This document shows positions 45,711-57,715 of a DNA stretch of 64,000 nt, piece after piece. The position numbers and the translations under genes are program-made. The DNA is from Alitta virens. Lineage: Eukaryota > Annelida > Polychaeta > Phyllodocida > Nereididae. The notes under the pieces are model-generated. The model did no database searches, was not told the origin of the DNA, and saw only the letters and a list, made by a program, of their open reading frames with translations. The DNA is taken from assembly GCA_932294295.1 (NCBI GenBank), contig OW028580.1, positions 28,714,896-28,778,895 on the forward strand, written 5' to 3'. How positions within the stretch are numbered: position 1 is the first letter of the stretch; each line of letters starts with the position of its first letter.

Positions 45711-46245
45711 AGGTCTGGCTTAGTGGTTAGGGTAATGATTCCATTCCTCTCATAGATTCCATACTGGCCAGCTCTGTTGAAGATCCTGGGTTCGAATCCC
45801 AGGCCAGGCACTCTTCATGAACTTCATCTCAGCTGGATGTTGATTCAATGAGATGTTAAATTAGGTGCGTTGTACTCGGTGTCCATAGGCGGGGGCCTAG
45901 CTCAGAGGTAGTACTCTGGGCTTCCAACCACTGGTTCCCGGGTTCGATTCCCGGTTGAGCCTATGCTGGATGGCTGTTTCCTCCTTCGTCTCATTGCCAT
46001 GGTCTCTGCCTGTCCTAATTAGCCCAACTGGTGCAGAAATACAGGACGTAAAGCCCGAATCACATACACACACTACTCAGTGTCCATGCTTAGACAAGTA
46101 AAAGACCCTGGAGTAAATGTGTAACATGGTGTGACTCCAAGCCTTATCTTCTCTTCTCTTCTCATCTCATCTCATCTCATCTCAATGCCTGTCTATTGCA
46201 GTTGGTCATATAAACTGACTGAACTTCAGGCCCAAAAGCACAGAG
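45711..46245 (+). mobile_element. tRNA-derived SINE, split by a second SINE
   Basis: Host SINE: A box TGGCTTAGTGG, B box GGTTCGAATCCC, body to TACTCGGTGTCCAT at 45887. It resumes at TACTCAGTGTCCAT (46074) and runs to ACTGACTGAACTTCAGG at about 46230. A (CTCAT)n/(CTCTT)n stretch at 46147-46184 has expanded inside its 3' half. Confidence 0.8.
45888..46073 (+). mobile_element. Gly-tRNA-like SINE inserted in the other SINE
   Basis: 186 bp between a 14-bp target duplication (45874-45887 and 46074-46087, one mismatch). A box TAGCTCAGAGG, anticodon-loop-like CTTCCAA, B box GGTTCGATTCC. The acceptor stem does not pair as in a real tRNA, so this is not a tRNA gene. It ends in an ACACACAC-type tail. 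Confidence 0.8.
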
Positions 46246-47597
46246 AAATTGAACATTGAAAATACAGCTAAAGATGTAGATTTGATAACAGTAAGAAAAA
46301 AGTCACATAAAACTAGCTGGATGAAATCAAGTTTTGTTTTAATAAAAGACAGATTAACAAGAAAACTAACGGATACATTAACAGCCCAAAAGCTACATTT
46401 ATATACCAGAAAGTCTATGTGCAGTGCCTCACGGAATTGATGTCAAACTACAGATAAACTGCGCAAAATTGGAATACAACGAGTTGTCCATTGATGTATT
46501 TATGCAATGCATATTTATTGCTTGGAAAAGATGTGGACACATAGCTCCACCTTGCTTGATGGATTCATAGAGGGCGCTGTCTCTTCACATAAGCATTCAT
46601 ACGCCACCTAACAGCCATCAAAATGGCTAAATATGTGCATAAATCAAATGTATGATGGGCATCCCATACCTAATGAATTGGTATGAATTTCTGTTCCTTA
46701 TTTTTTAACATACCTGCATTTGCAATTTTCTCTGTTGTTTTTCTTCTCATGATTCATAATATTTGTACATGGAATGTGACATAGACATTACATTTTCAAG
46801 TAAAACAACATTGCAAGAGCCTAGCATCAACTGGTATTATGCAAGGCTATTCTCTTTGACTGACTGTTTGGTGGCGTTTGCAAAGTTTGACCTTTGACCC
46901 CAATGTTTGGTAAGACTCTGCCTTATTGTCAGTCAGTAAACACTAGATTGCCTATTATCTGCTGTCTTACTGCTTGGTGGTGTTTTTTGTTCTGACTTTT
47001 CTATGAGGTCTCCCTCTTTTATTTACAGTCCTTCATTTGTTAACCAACATCTGTTGTCCTTGTTCTCTCCTGTCCTGTTCTGTCCTGTTGCGTCATATGG
47101 TCTGTCTTGTCCTGCATTGCTTTCGTCTTTTTCCAATAGCAGAGAAATTAAATGACACACTTCTTGATCAAAATTTGATTTCGTTGGTTGGTTGATTTGA
47201 TTGACTGATTGACTGGCTGATTGATTGATTGATTGAATGATTGCAATTGCGATTTTGACAAATGCCCCCTACAAGATGATGAATCAATAACATAAAAATA
47301 CACCTTCAATCATTTGTTAAAAAAAAAGAAGAAACAAAAAATAAAATTCTGCTAACAGTTACTGATAACATATGATAGTTACATAATAAGAGTCTTTTCA
47401 CTGAGCAGCCCTGAATTCAGAAGGACATAAGTCTTTCATCTCCTCTTATTACTTGTTTTGCTTTTTAGACACAGTAGATTAACTGATTCCATAAATAAAA
47501 AATTTTCTCAGGGAAAAAGTGGAAATCAATTGAATGATAAGATGTCAAATATACATTAAAAATGCACTAAAATTACTGCTGCTAGGGTGCACTTTGC
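46246..47597. other. No gene recognised
   Basis: 47185-47245 is a (GATT)n-like run (TTGATTGATTGATTGAATG). 47060-47115 is TGTCC-rich. Nothing else seen. Confidence 0.35.
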
Positions 47598-47652
47598 TTC
47601 AGCCAATCACAGCTAAGGGCGGGAACTTTTTGCAGCCAATAGAATTGCAGTA
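47598..47652. promoter_or_regulatory. CCAAT / E2F-type promoter-like cluster
   Basis: CCAAT at 47603-47607 (AGCCAATCAC) and 47636-47640 (GCAGCCAATAG) flank GGGCGGGAA at 47617-47625, an E2F/Sp1-like word. This arrangement is usual in cell-cycle promoters. An MGCGG-type ATGGCGG lies at 48154. No coding exon follows that I can see. Confidence 0.3.
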
Positions 47653-48425
47653 TTCTGTTTTAGCCACCTGGTGGAAATATACAGAACCTTCCGTGAGAAT
47701 CCACTATTGCATCGAATCTATCTTTCTACCTTCCACACCTATCTGCATTAATAAAGTGTTGCTCATTTTCACACAAAAAAGTGTCATAGTGGGGATGAGG
47801 TGCATAGTGATGTCAATTGATTTTTAAAATAAGAGTGTCATAATGATGGCAGTTAAGATTTTCAGCAGTCACTTTGAGGTAGTATTAATGGGCATGCACC
47901 TTGTACTGTAGCACTGATTGCCTACAGCCCAAGGCACTGGTCAGTAACAGCTATTAGCCCCTGCTCTACATCAGCAACGGCCAGCGGTCATCTCTGACTG
48001 CCCTGGACAGCCGCTGACCTTTAAGTGATGTGCAAGATGGACATCTGACTGACCACTGCTTTTGTCCTGTTATTTAGCGCAGCTGAAGCGAGTCAAAATC
48101 CTGTTACGGTGACAAACGTTTGCTCTGTGTTGAATAAGCAACGTCAGGAAAACATGGCGGTTCTTCCTATTTCAAAGAGGGCTGTATATGGTAGAACTTA
48201 GCTTTTACGAAGATTATTGTTACATTGTACAATATTCATACTAGATTAAATAGCAGAGTGAGTGATGTACAGGGCCCTGTTATAAATAGACAGTAATCTG
48301 AGACATGTTACCCTGTTCAAATATATTGAAATAAATATATAAATTAATTTAAGTTTTGTAAAAAAAACATAATACTATGTATACGAGAATTTTATGGTCC
48401 CTAATAAGAGGTAGATAAAATGGTG

Positions 48426-48838
48426 AGTTCTAGTGGGATTTTATTTCAGACCACCTCACTACAAAGAACACATCATTATTAAGATCACTGAATGTGGACC
48501 AACCTGTATCTATCATTGCCGTTTATCTCATATATAGAAGCTAGGTATCTTTGAGTACCGATATATTCACCTAAAACATAAAACAATCAAAAATAATTAA
48601 GACCAATTAATTTAACACTAATTAGGGTGATCTTAATTTGGAGGTCCCTATGTTGAAGTGATCTTTTTATAATAAGGTGGCTACCTCAAAATTAAGACCA
48701 CCCAACATTATGATTACATCAACTGTAACATTTCATTGTGCCTAAAGCTGTGATTATCCAGTTAAGGCCAGCCACCTCCATATTAAGACCACTTCAGTAA
48801 TTCTCAAGTATGGTCTTAATCATAGGGTTGCACTGTTC
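48426..48838. mobile_element. Two adjoining TTAAGACCAC-family MITEs
   Basis: Repeated ACCACCTCACT, TATTAAGA(T/C)CAC and (G)TGGTCTTAAT motifs in both orientations. The right end is GGGTTGCACTGTTC. Confidence 0.45.
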
Positions 48839-49327
48839 CTACACAACTCGTTCCATCAACAGAAAGCCAGCTACAGCAGCCAAGCTTCTCACTTTCATAC
48901 TTCTGACATTTTCCTTACGCTGTAGTTGCTTGCCTTGCTCGGTGTGGAGACACAAAGGAGTTTTCGTGATAGCCGCAAAGTTATTCGTGCACATAATGCA
49001 TATTGTTGCAAAGGAATGTAAAAGTCTGCAGTCTACAGTGTTGCAGTCTTTGGTGGAAGAGTGTCTCATACACATCTCTCATATCAGCTATAATACTGAA
49101 GTCTGATGTGACAACCTCTTTCAGAATGGCATATTCAAAGTTTTGGAATGACAATAAAGATCAAGGAAGTTTACTAAATGGTATACAATAGAAGTTTGTC
49201 AGTAAGACAACCCTCAGTGCAGACCTCACCTGCCTTAATAAGTATAGATTATTTAGTGAAAGAATACACCATTTATAGCCTGGTGAAATTTACAATTGGC
49301 CACATAAGAATGTTAACAAATGATAAT

Positions 49328-49594
49328 AAGTTATCCTCCTCCTTCTCCTCCTCCTTCTCCTCCTTCTCCTCCTTCTCCTGCTTCTCCTCCTTCTCCTCAT
49401 TCTCCTCCTGCTCCTCTTTCTCCTCTTTCTCCTCATTCTCCTCATTCTCCTCCTTCTCCTCATTCTCCTCATTCTCCTCCTGCTCCTCCTTCTCCTCCTT
49501 CTCCTTCTCCTCCTTCTCCTTCTCCTCATCCTCCTCCTTCTTCTGCTTCTCCTCCTGCTCCTCCTCCTCCTCATCCTCCTCCTCCTCCTCGCAA
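49328..49594 (+). repeat. (CTCCTT)n polypyrimidine tract, 267 bp
   Basis: Almost pure C/T (TCCTCCTTC, TCCTCAT, TCCTGC variants). All frames on both strands stay open (Ser-rich, Pro/Ser, Arg-rich); none is a gene. Confidence 0.95.
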
Positions 49595-51180
49595 CTTTAC
49601 AATTGAACCAACTACATTAAGACTACCTCGCCATTAAGAGCACTACATTTTGCATAAATGTAATCTAAAATGGTGGTGGGTCCATTTTCCCACTTTACTT
49701 GTACACTAAATGCTCGTTACTATACACCACTACCACATGTGCACAGCCTTGTGTAGCACTGCAATAGGTAGCAGCCTGTTGCCCTGGGGTATTCCTCTGA
49801 TCATTACATTGACGCTCATGATCTCATCTCTTTTTCGAGAGATAGACATTCTGCTCTGCACAGATGTAGATTACTAGGAGCTTCCATATGATTCTATATG
49901 CTGCTCATGTCTGCCTTATTTTGTGAGCATGCAAAATATGATTATGTGTGGAACATGTAGTGTGTTGTTGTCTGTGGACTGCCAGGTTTTATGGGATGTA
50001 GAGCTGTAACACAGAACAAAAATAGATTTTTTTGTGGCATTGAGATATGATATTGCCATAGAAATATGCACATTTTGGAGATATTCATGCATGTTAAAAT
50101 ACAAGTTTTCGCAATATTATTTTCCTAAAATGGCCTTTTAAAAACATGTATTAATGTCATCACGTAACATATAGCTTAGTGTCTGTTTCAACCAAAATGT
50201 CTTATTATTTATAATCTTGTTTATTTGTTCTTGAAAATAAGTTATGGAAAAAGATCATTGCATTATAATCGTGTTAAATTGTGATGTTTTTGATTTGGTC
50301 AATAATATGCATTGCAAAGAATACTCTTTTGATTTGACTCATCACAATCTAAGCGAGTCTTGCTGGACTTAATGATGAGGCAGTAATACAATTGGAGCCA
50401 AAAGTTTGTGCTCTTAATAGTGCGGTTGGCTTAATAGTTAAGGCGGAGGGTAATGCCACTATAAGCAAAGTGTTGCAAACATTAAAAAATGAAGTGTATG
50501 GAGTATTATCACAGAAAAGTATAGCTTTCTTTAATTAACTAAATAAGTATAATTATACAATAAAGACACTACAAGTAATGACACACAAAACATTCTGAAA
50601 TGTTACATTGGCTTAAATAACTATCAATATAATAATCTTTTTCTTTATGTAAATTTTAAAACTATATATATCAATTGGCATATTATTAAAATTTATAGGG
50701 AACATGTAGCTTATAGATGGCAATTACATATTGTATATCTTAATATTTGTATTTAAGACCAAAACGTCTTTATACATTACAGTTTACGCCCCATTTTACA
50801 GGATTAACTACAATATCTTGAAATATCATTATTTTCACTGATAAGGCTGCACGGCCATGTCCTTAAAGAACTTGATGTAGCGCCCTGCTTAAGGCCAGTA
50901 CTATAGATCTACCTGAGCTGGGCCACTAGATGGCACTGTGGAACAACTACAATATAATCCCTCTGGCAGTTTTATGCCTCAAAGACAAAGCCTAGGAGTG
51001 TTGTTTCTAATCTCATCTCAAAGGGAGCTTCATTTCAGCTTCAATGGAGCTACTTTGAAGGGAAACCAGAGATTAGGGTGACATTAAAACCTTCAACTCA
51101 TCACCCTTTATAGGCTGTTGTTACGTGGTGTTGCGATGAAGGAGATTGAAGGGTTGAAGGAGGATGGGGGAATTCCGAAT
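49595..51180. other. No gene recognised
   Basis: TTAAGAGCAC-type fragment at 49612-49660. A tRNA-like degenerate head may lie near 50424-50450. The CTCF-like site at 50923 is listed separately. Confidence 0.35.
50923..50937. promoter_or_regulatory. CTCF-like core motif CCACTAGATGGCACT
   Basis: Matches all 15 positions of the bilaterian CTCF core (CCASYAGRKGGCRSY). Related partial matches lie at 40189, 55828 and 55839. Occupancy cannot be judged from sequence. Confidence 0.4.
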
Positions 51181-51560
51181 GGTGACGTCATCAATCATTG
51201 CCAAGAGGGAATCCCTCTTTTAGACATTTTGGTTACGTCGTCAATCATTGTCAAGAAGAAATGCCTCTTACTGGCATTTTATCTATCGGTTCTGTTATGT
51301 TAAAAAATGGCATGTTCCACCGATATATGTGTATACACTGGTGACGTCGCCAATCATTGCCGAGAGGGAATCCCTCTTTCCGGCATTTTATTTATCGGTT
51401 CTGTTATGTTAAAAAATGGCATGTATGGCACCGATATGTGTATACACTGGTGACGTCACCAATCATTGCCAAGAGAGAATCCCTCTTTGCCAACACTTTA
51501 TGTATAAGTTACTTTATGCTAAAAAATGGATGTATGGAACTGATAGGTGTAAACACTATA
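51181..51560 (+). repeat. 109-bp tandem repeat, about three copies, with CRE-type motifs
   Basis: Units start GGTGACGTC at 51231 (variant), 51340 and 51449, with a 50-bp partial unit at 51181. Each contains TCAATCATTGCC, AGAGGGAATCCCTCTT (palindromic) and GTTAAAAAATGG. TGACGTCA is exact at 51183 and 51451. A related piece with two TGACGTCA sites lies at 52112-52160. Confidence 0.85.
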
Positions 51561-54029
51561 ATTACTCCAAAATAACCACTACAAAATTGATGAAGTAGAA
51601 TATCTTTTTGCTAATTAGGAACTTGATATTTATTCCCCAATTGCATGCAGCTTTATCACTTGAAATATCGGGTGCATATGGGTGATACGAGCTGAGTGAT
51701 CTGAATTTCATACACGCGGAATGACGTTCCCAAATAAGGAAACTCAAGACGTGGCTTTTTCCAAAAATGGACGAAACGCATACGGCCGTAATAATGCCGG
51801 CGCGACTACAGTTGATGTGAAAGATTGATACCAACCTAATATTCTAAAATAAAGATGAATTTAGCTACATCATAGAACTTAAATTGTGAACATCGGACCA
51901 TAATTGACTGAGTTATGGCTTCAAATAATCGTGAATCGAAGACGTTCATGACGTTGTTGACGCCATAGCAATGCTTCGTGTACGTTTAATTTTTTATAAA
52001 TCCGTCAATTTTCATCCAATTTCAAAAATGTAAAGTTCCTAATGGCTGAAATTAATTGGAGAATAAGGGAGGAGTGTGGGTTTCCTGCAGTTCCACGTTC
52101 TTTTGACTGGTGACGTCAACAGTCATCAATCATGACGTCAGAGGGAATACCTCTTGGGTGGAATCACCCTTGACTCAACAGCTTTTTGCAATGCGCAACA
52201 TTCACCAATAATTAAGAGACGACACTTAATCTTGTAGGGGTAGATTTTTCAATTTAGCCTTGGGGCTCTTAACTCTAATTGTTGGAATGGAGTTTATTGA
52301 ACCAGAGACGGCTTCAATCTGCATTACTTTCGAGCAGCCAGCCTCTGATTAAAGTCTGCACCAATGGCAAGATTGTGGTCTGAGGCAACGGTCGCTTTGC
52401 TCTTTATATTAGAACAGCCAATCCTGGCTGAATTTCCTGCATATGAGGAAGCAAAGAAGGCTTGGTGCTTCAGCCAAACGTAGAATAGTAAACATAGCTA
52501 AAATGCATCTTGAGGGTAACACACTGTTCTTTTGTTGTGCTGTTTCTGACAGTTCCTTTAGACAAGATCGAAGAGAATGTATCTTTGAATAATTTATTGG
52601 TTTTAGGTCACCCTAAGGTATAGCTTAAAGCCTATAGTATAGCTCAAAGATTTCATTAACTTTTCACAATGATACAATATTGACAAGAAAAAATTAATAT
52701 TTTAAGGTCGCCTTAGTAGTTTCAAAAGAACTATTGTTTTCTGAATTTGAACCAAAATCTCATCTGTTATTCCTACCCCATTTTGGGGCAGAGGGGCTGG
52801 TATTAAAGGCGCCGAAGGATAATGTTATCTATTGTCAACTTCTAGGCCGATTAAAAGCTATTGCCTGTTTGATTTAGGCTTTTGGTTGTAGGGCTATGTT
52901 ACCAAGACCCTGTTGTGTCAAGCCAACGTTTTTTTGTAGGTGATTTCTTTGGAGTAAAATTTAAGTCTTTAAATTCAATGTTATTGCCCCCCACATTAAA
53001 AGTCCATAATAATTTACAGCCATCACCTATTCTTATGTTAAAGCAATGTTATCATTTTAATTTAAAATTTTCCGGCAATAATCATTTCAGTCAAATTGGC
53101 AAGATTTTTATTATTCATTAAGGAAAATTAAATTAGTGTTAGATTGACACTTTCCTGATCAGCATATTACTGTCAAAAACATTACAAATAATACTTTAAA
53201 ATCGGGTTAAAGTTTTTCATTTTTAAAATCTTCTTTAAATTATTGTAATTAATGCCCATTGCACACCGCCTTAAAAACAAATAAATAAAACTTGGATATA
53301 TTTTCACAGGGGCCATAGACAATAGAGTATATTATACACAGCTTAATGCCAGCCCAACAATGAATATGATAAGCCAAACCTACGCAGTTAGCTTTATGTA
53401 GGAGTCTATGCTTCCCCTGGATAACCTTATGACCTGAGGCCACAATGGCTGGTATATCTACAAGACTGTGAAAGACCTACTGAAACGGCAGTCTTCTTAT
53501 GGGCCACTTCATCATTTCTCATAATGCTGCTGATGTTGGCGTCATCAGTTTTGGCCAGCAGCAGAAGCCTACTGTCAGTATCATATCCTTGTAGAGATAT
53601 TTGCCAGTGGGATACGGTTCTGTCACCCCCTAAAGCACTCAGATATTGCTGCCAAGGCGACATATTATGATAGGTCGACTGTAGCATTTGCTGTAAGGAT
53701 GTTGGGAAGATCATCTCCGTGAGAGAATTCTGAGTTGCTGTCAATTCTGCACCCCAACTGCTATCGAATGACAGATACAAATGACTATTTTTTTGTGACA
53801 GTGTGATGATTACATAGGCAAATGAAGTATTTTTTGGTTTGGTTTCATTTAAGTAAATTGCTGAAATTGCTCAATAAAACATTGTGTTTGAAATTTCAAT
53901 TTTTTTCTTGTTTAAGTTTTTTTTTAAAAATGTACATGATCTACTTGAAATGAGCGTCATTTTAAAATTATGTGTTTGTGATTACCTGACTACCTGGTAA
54001 TGCAGGGAACAGTGAAACAATTTAATCAT
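51561..54029. other. Non-coding, possible conserved element 52160-52480
   Basis: 52200-52470 shows long non-repetitive, motif-rich sequence (ACCAATAATTAAGAG, CTCTAATTGTTGG, CCTCTGATTAAAG) without an open frame. The 117-codon minus frame at 53427-53780 is the longest here, but its protein is not recognisable and it starts in ordinary sequence. Confidence 0.3.
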
Positions 54030-54125
54030 TGAGGTTGTCCAGACCGATAGAGGATTCGAACCCAGGGTACATAAATGTATTCGACAGTGCTTGATATAGT
54101 ACTTTTGCCAGCCGCTGGGCTATAT
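54030..54125 (-). mobile_element. tRNA-like SINE head
   Basis: In reverse: A box TAGCCCAGCGG and B-box GGTTCGAATCC equivalent (GATTCGAACCC on plus at 54053). The body is not identifiable. Confidence 0.45.
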
Positions 54126-54419
54126 ACTACTGCGAGTCAGGAGCAATCTCTTACAGAATGTACACTCCGGGAAATTCAGAGAGCGCTCATATATATTAGT
54201 TATTTGCATTGTTTGAAATACTGAAATTCACACTAGCAGACAAACATATTGATATATGTTTGAAGTGCGTAGATTAATCTCAGAGTGCCTGGAAAAAGCT
54301 TTAAAATAGATGCATTTGGTAGACAGTATGCAGCTGCATTAGTGCTTTAAAAAGGTGCTGAGTGAAGACGTCTGTGGTGAAAAGCAGTGTTGAGTGCATC
54401 TATTGTTTTGTTAGATGTA

Positions 54420-54870
54420 GTTCTTTTCAAAATCTTCCATGGGTTTCCTTCAAAGAATTTGCGCAAGAGAGGCCTAAAGGATAGATTGAAGATTTATGGC
54501 CAGTGTGGCTCTTGGAAAATCCAGGCATTAAGCGGTGAGCCAATTTAAATCATTGCCATCCTTGCGAAGACGGAATGAATTTTCATAGACACTGGGATGC
54601 CACTCAGGGATTTGCTGGAGATCCCAGAGCAAACTTGACCTTTAATCCCTTATTGTATCCATTAATCGGCTTTCACCTCACATCATACCAACCTTGCACC
54701 AGCCCATAAATTTGACCTAATCCGGAGAAGACTGTGCTTAGCGGAAGCATGGGGCATCCATGATGACACGGTGGAGTGTCATAATTCACATGCGGTTTCT
54801 TCAGGAGATGGGAGAGCTTGTAGGTCATTATGGGGACATCAAGAGGGGGTTTCTTCTGAATGAGGTGAAG
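54420..54870. promoter_or_regulatory. Candidate conserved non-coding element
   Basis: 450 bp of non-repetitive sequence with all frames closed, balanced composition and words such as CCATTAATCGGCTTTC, GGTGAGCCAATTTAAATC and CATAATTCACATGCGG. It differs from the surrounding repeat-rich AT sequence. Suggested only by composition. Confidence 0.25.
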
Positions 54871-56279
54871 TGGGACTCGTATAACACAAGTAGGTAGTGC
54901 AAGTGGAGGAATAGAAGCAAAAAGTAGAGGTCTGAGGCAAAAGTAAAAGTAAGGAGGACTGCAGCTAGACAGATGGTAACCATTCGTATAGCCAAAGCTC
55001 CCTGGATCTATACTACTTTCTGACGACTAGAACCGCCTTCGCTCGCAAGAGTCCGACCGGCTAACAGTTCTATTCCGCCTCCATCCATTTTCCATCTATG
55101 GCCGGATATGACGCTGGTGACGTTTCGGACAGGTCGCTTTGCCCAGGGGCCGAATCGACCTGTGCTAGGGTCACTCTGTCCTTGGTGCACCTTGATGCAA
55201 AAGCAATTACCACTTGATTTATTGCCTCAGATTTTTCCCCTCTCTCCCCTGATGTCCACGCCACTGGTCCATCTGGTATGCACAGACCTAAAGACCATTC
55301 CATATGAGTTAAATCCGCGAATGTTTCTCACACTTAATTTGAGGCTGAGGTCCATTTATCACACCCTGAGCTCATTCAAGGCAACGACAACTCTGTAACT
55401 ATGTGATAAAGGGGGTTTTGTACAGATAAATCATACATATGCTGGTTCTCATTTCCAGAAATGATGAAATAAGTGGCCCGTTAAAAAGATACCGAAATTT
55501 TGCAAGGCACTGGATGTTCATTGCTTCAATAGTAAGTAACTTTCCCAGAATTTTACAAGAAGAAAAGTTCTCAGATGTTGATGAGTCTGTTGTATCACAA
55601 TGTTAATGATTGTCTTGAATTCAGGATACCTGCCAAAGGCAGATGTAATGATGATATGAACCCGACACCCTAAATGAGTAGAACCGCAGCACTTTGCTGT
55701 GACACCAGTCATGCACGTCACAACATTGCTATGGGAATTTGCTGCTAATTCTATTCTTTCCATTACATTTTCGCAGCTACAATCTCTGTTCATTCTCCAT
55801 TTGTGTAACCTAGGACCATCCCATGGGCCACTAGATGGCCACTAGAGGGCCACAAGTGGGCCTAGTAGACCCCTGGGACAGAAGGTCACAAATTCTCATG
55901 CCTCATTATGAGCCATGACAGTAAGGGGACAAGCCGATTCAGCAAATGGTCATGTTTCCTCGACCTTGTGCAGGCCATGTCTTTTCATTACATGTAGACC
56001 CTTCTAGCAAAAGGAACACGCCCGAAGCCAATAGTCTGTTCTGCTGGAGGCATAGTAGACAACAGCAGTCCTAACAAGCTCTGATGAATTCGTAATTATG
56101 GCTCTTTTTACTGGCTCTGCCTTCTTCTAAGTACATTGCTTCTCTGTAATGTTCTCCCCAAAGGATTACTTCACAAACAGAACAGGACCCAAGGATTAAA
56201 TCCAAAGAATTAATTCCACCTCTGACTTGTTACAATATATTTGCTCCATCAATGGGGTTTATTGTAAATTATACAACTT
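54871..56279. other. No gene recognised
   Basis: 55070-55190 is CpG-richer. A SINE 3' fragment (GGCAGATGTAATGATG) lies at 55635. Tandem CTCF-like cores CCACTAGATGGCC and CCACTAGAGGGCC occur at 55828-55851. 55870-56270 resembles the other candidate conserved stretches. Confidence 0.35.
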
Positions 56280-56430
56280 CATGGCCAAATGTGCCACGTG
56301 CGTTTTCCATGAGAAGGATAAATGCATGGAAAACGCATGGTTTTTGCCAAATTAAGATGAGGTGAAAACCATGCGTTTTCCATTCGTTTATCCAAACGCA
56401 TGGAAAATGCACGTAGCACATTTGGCCATG
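56280..56430. mobile_element. Foldback MITE, copy 2 (151 bp)
   Basis: Same structure as 42470-42620, same orientation-independent ends. Its arms contain CCACGTGCG (E-box). Confidence 0.85.
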
Positions 56431-56439
56431 TAGGAAGAC

Positions 56440-56592
56440 CACTTTTAAGGCAAGATCGGTGCAAAGAAGGTCTTTTTTATGCAGTAACGGGTCGAATTTA
56501 AGATTTTTTTCATTCGGAGAGAAGAGCTGTTAGTACCAAAATTTAGCAGCAAACATAACACTTGGTCCCAGTGCAGAGTTCGACTGTATTTT
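56440..56592. mobile_element. TTAAGACCAC-family MITE fragment
   Basis: AAGACCACTTTTAAGGC next to the foldback MITE, and the end CAGAGTTCGACTGTA at 56574-56588. Confidence 0.35.
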
Positions 56593-56875
56593 AATGTCTC
56601 AATACTACTAGGTTGTACATAACATTTGAGGGTGTCTCACAATGTGTTGTATCACTGACCCTCACAACACTGCTAGAACCAAGTATTTCCTAAAAGTATT
56701 CAAGTGAAAAAAATTGTGCTCCGCCTACAATTCGTCAATTCGTCTAATTTATTAATGTAACTTATACAGTTAGGTGACGGTCGTAGCGTTCAGAAAAACT
56801 TTGAACGTTGATAATCGGATGAAAACTGACGAAGTTTTTGAATAAATTGTAAAGATAACTCAGAACGCTGTCATG

Positions 56876-56932
56876 GCCACGCCCACTTTCTGGCTGCCTA
56901 CCAATCACAGATCGGCGTGGCTCATAAACAGT
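56876..56932. promoter_or_regulatory. GC-box/CCAAT promoter-like cluster
   Basis: GGCCACGCCCACTTT followed by ACCAATCACAG and GGCGTGGC within 50 bp, in otherwise AT-rich DNA. No exon is visible downstream. Confidence 0.25.
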
Positions 56933-57574
56933 TAACTGTTGTACATGAAGATTTGTACCTCTTGATATAATGCTATATTGTATTGGTGAGGGGTACATAA
57001 GTTAATTTGCTTTGTATAGACAACTCATGCATCATGTTCAAATAGGACAGGCTAATCAACTGTAGCGAAGGTTGCAAAAGGAAGCTGAAACTTTAGCAAT
57101 AAATCTCGTCAGGCAGCCTGAGAATATGTAAAGTTTTGACATGAACTCCTACTGCAGCTGTATAAACAGTGCTGTCAAATTTGCTGGTCTTTTCCAACTT
57201 CATAATAGACTTGTTATGAAAGTTTGCGGAACTAGCACATCACCTTGTTTGACACCGTAACTCCTGGGTCAAGCGTATGCTCTTCTGGTGTAATATTGGA
57301 GCTCATTAATTCTCTGTTCATGCCTTTGACAGAGTCTGGTGACAGTTAAGGGTTTGGGGTAACGAGCTAGGTCTTGATTGTTATGCAGGCAGCACTGCCT
57401 GGTTCTCTCTTAATCAACAAATTACGAACTGACGCTAGGAGCTGGATCAGACTCTAATCAGCAGATGTAGCTTAGGACAGGAACAGAATATGGAATGTGT
57501 CATATGAGGGGTGTGTAATACAATTATGTTGGCAAGTAGATTTGCTGATATTTTTGTTTTTGTGTAGTCTAAAA

Positions 57575-57715
57575 TTGGTGGTGGCATAGTGGCTTGGTTG
57601 GTTGTTTGGTCATGTGGTGGTCACGAGTTCGACGCCTTTGTATTTTTAAGGAGTAAATATAACCATGGTGTCGTTAGGAAGGGGGTCTGTGCTGGGCACT
57701 TAAATGCCCCACCCA
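57575..57715 (+). mobile_element. tRNA-like SINE, degraded
   Basis: A box TGGCATAGTGG (57582-57592) and B-box-like GAGTTCGACGCC near 57625. Confidence 0.4.

Noticed and set aside
45893..45966. A tRNA-Gly gene
   Set aside because: A and B boxes are good, but the acceptor stem does not pair and the sequence continues into a SINE body bounded by a target duplication.
49178..49637. Ser-rich, Pro-rich and Arg-rich frames
   Set aside because: Pure composition effect of the polypyrimidine tract.
53427..53780. 117-codon minus frame
   Set aside because: Protein-like in places, but no motif could be matched and no splice or start support is visible.
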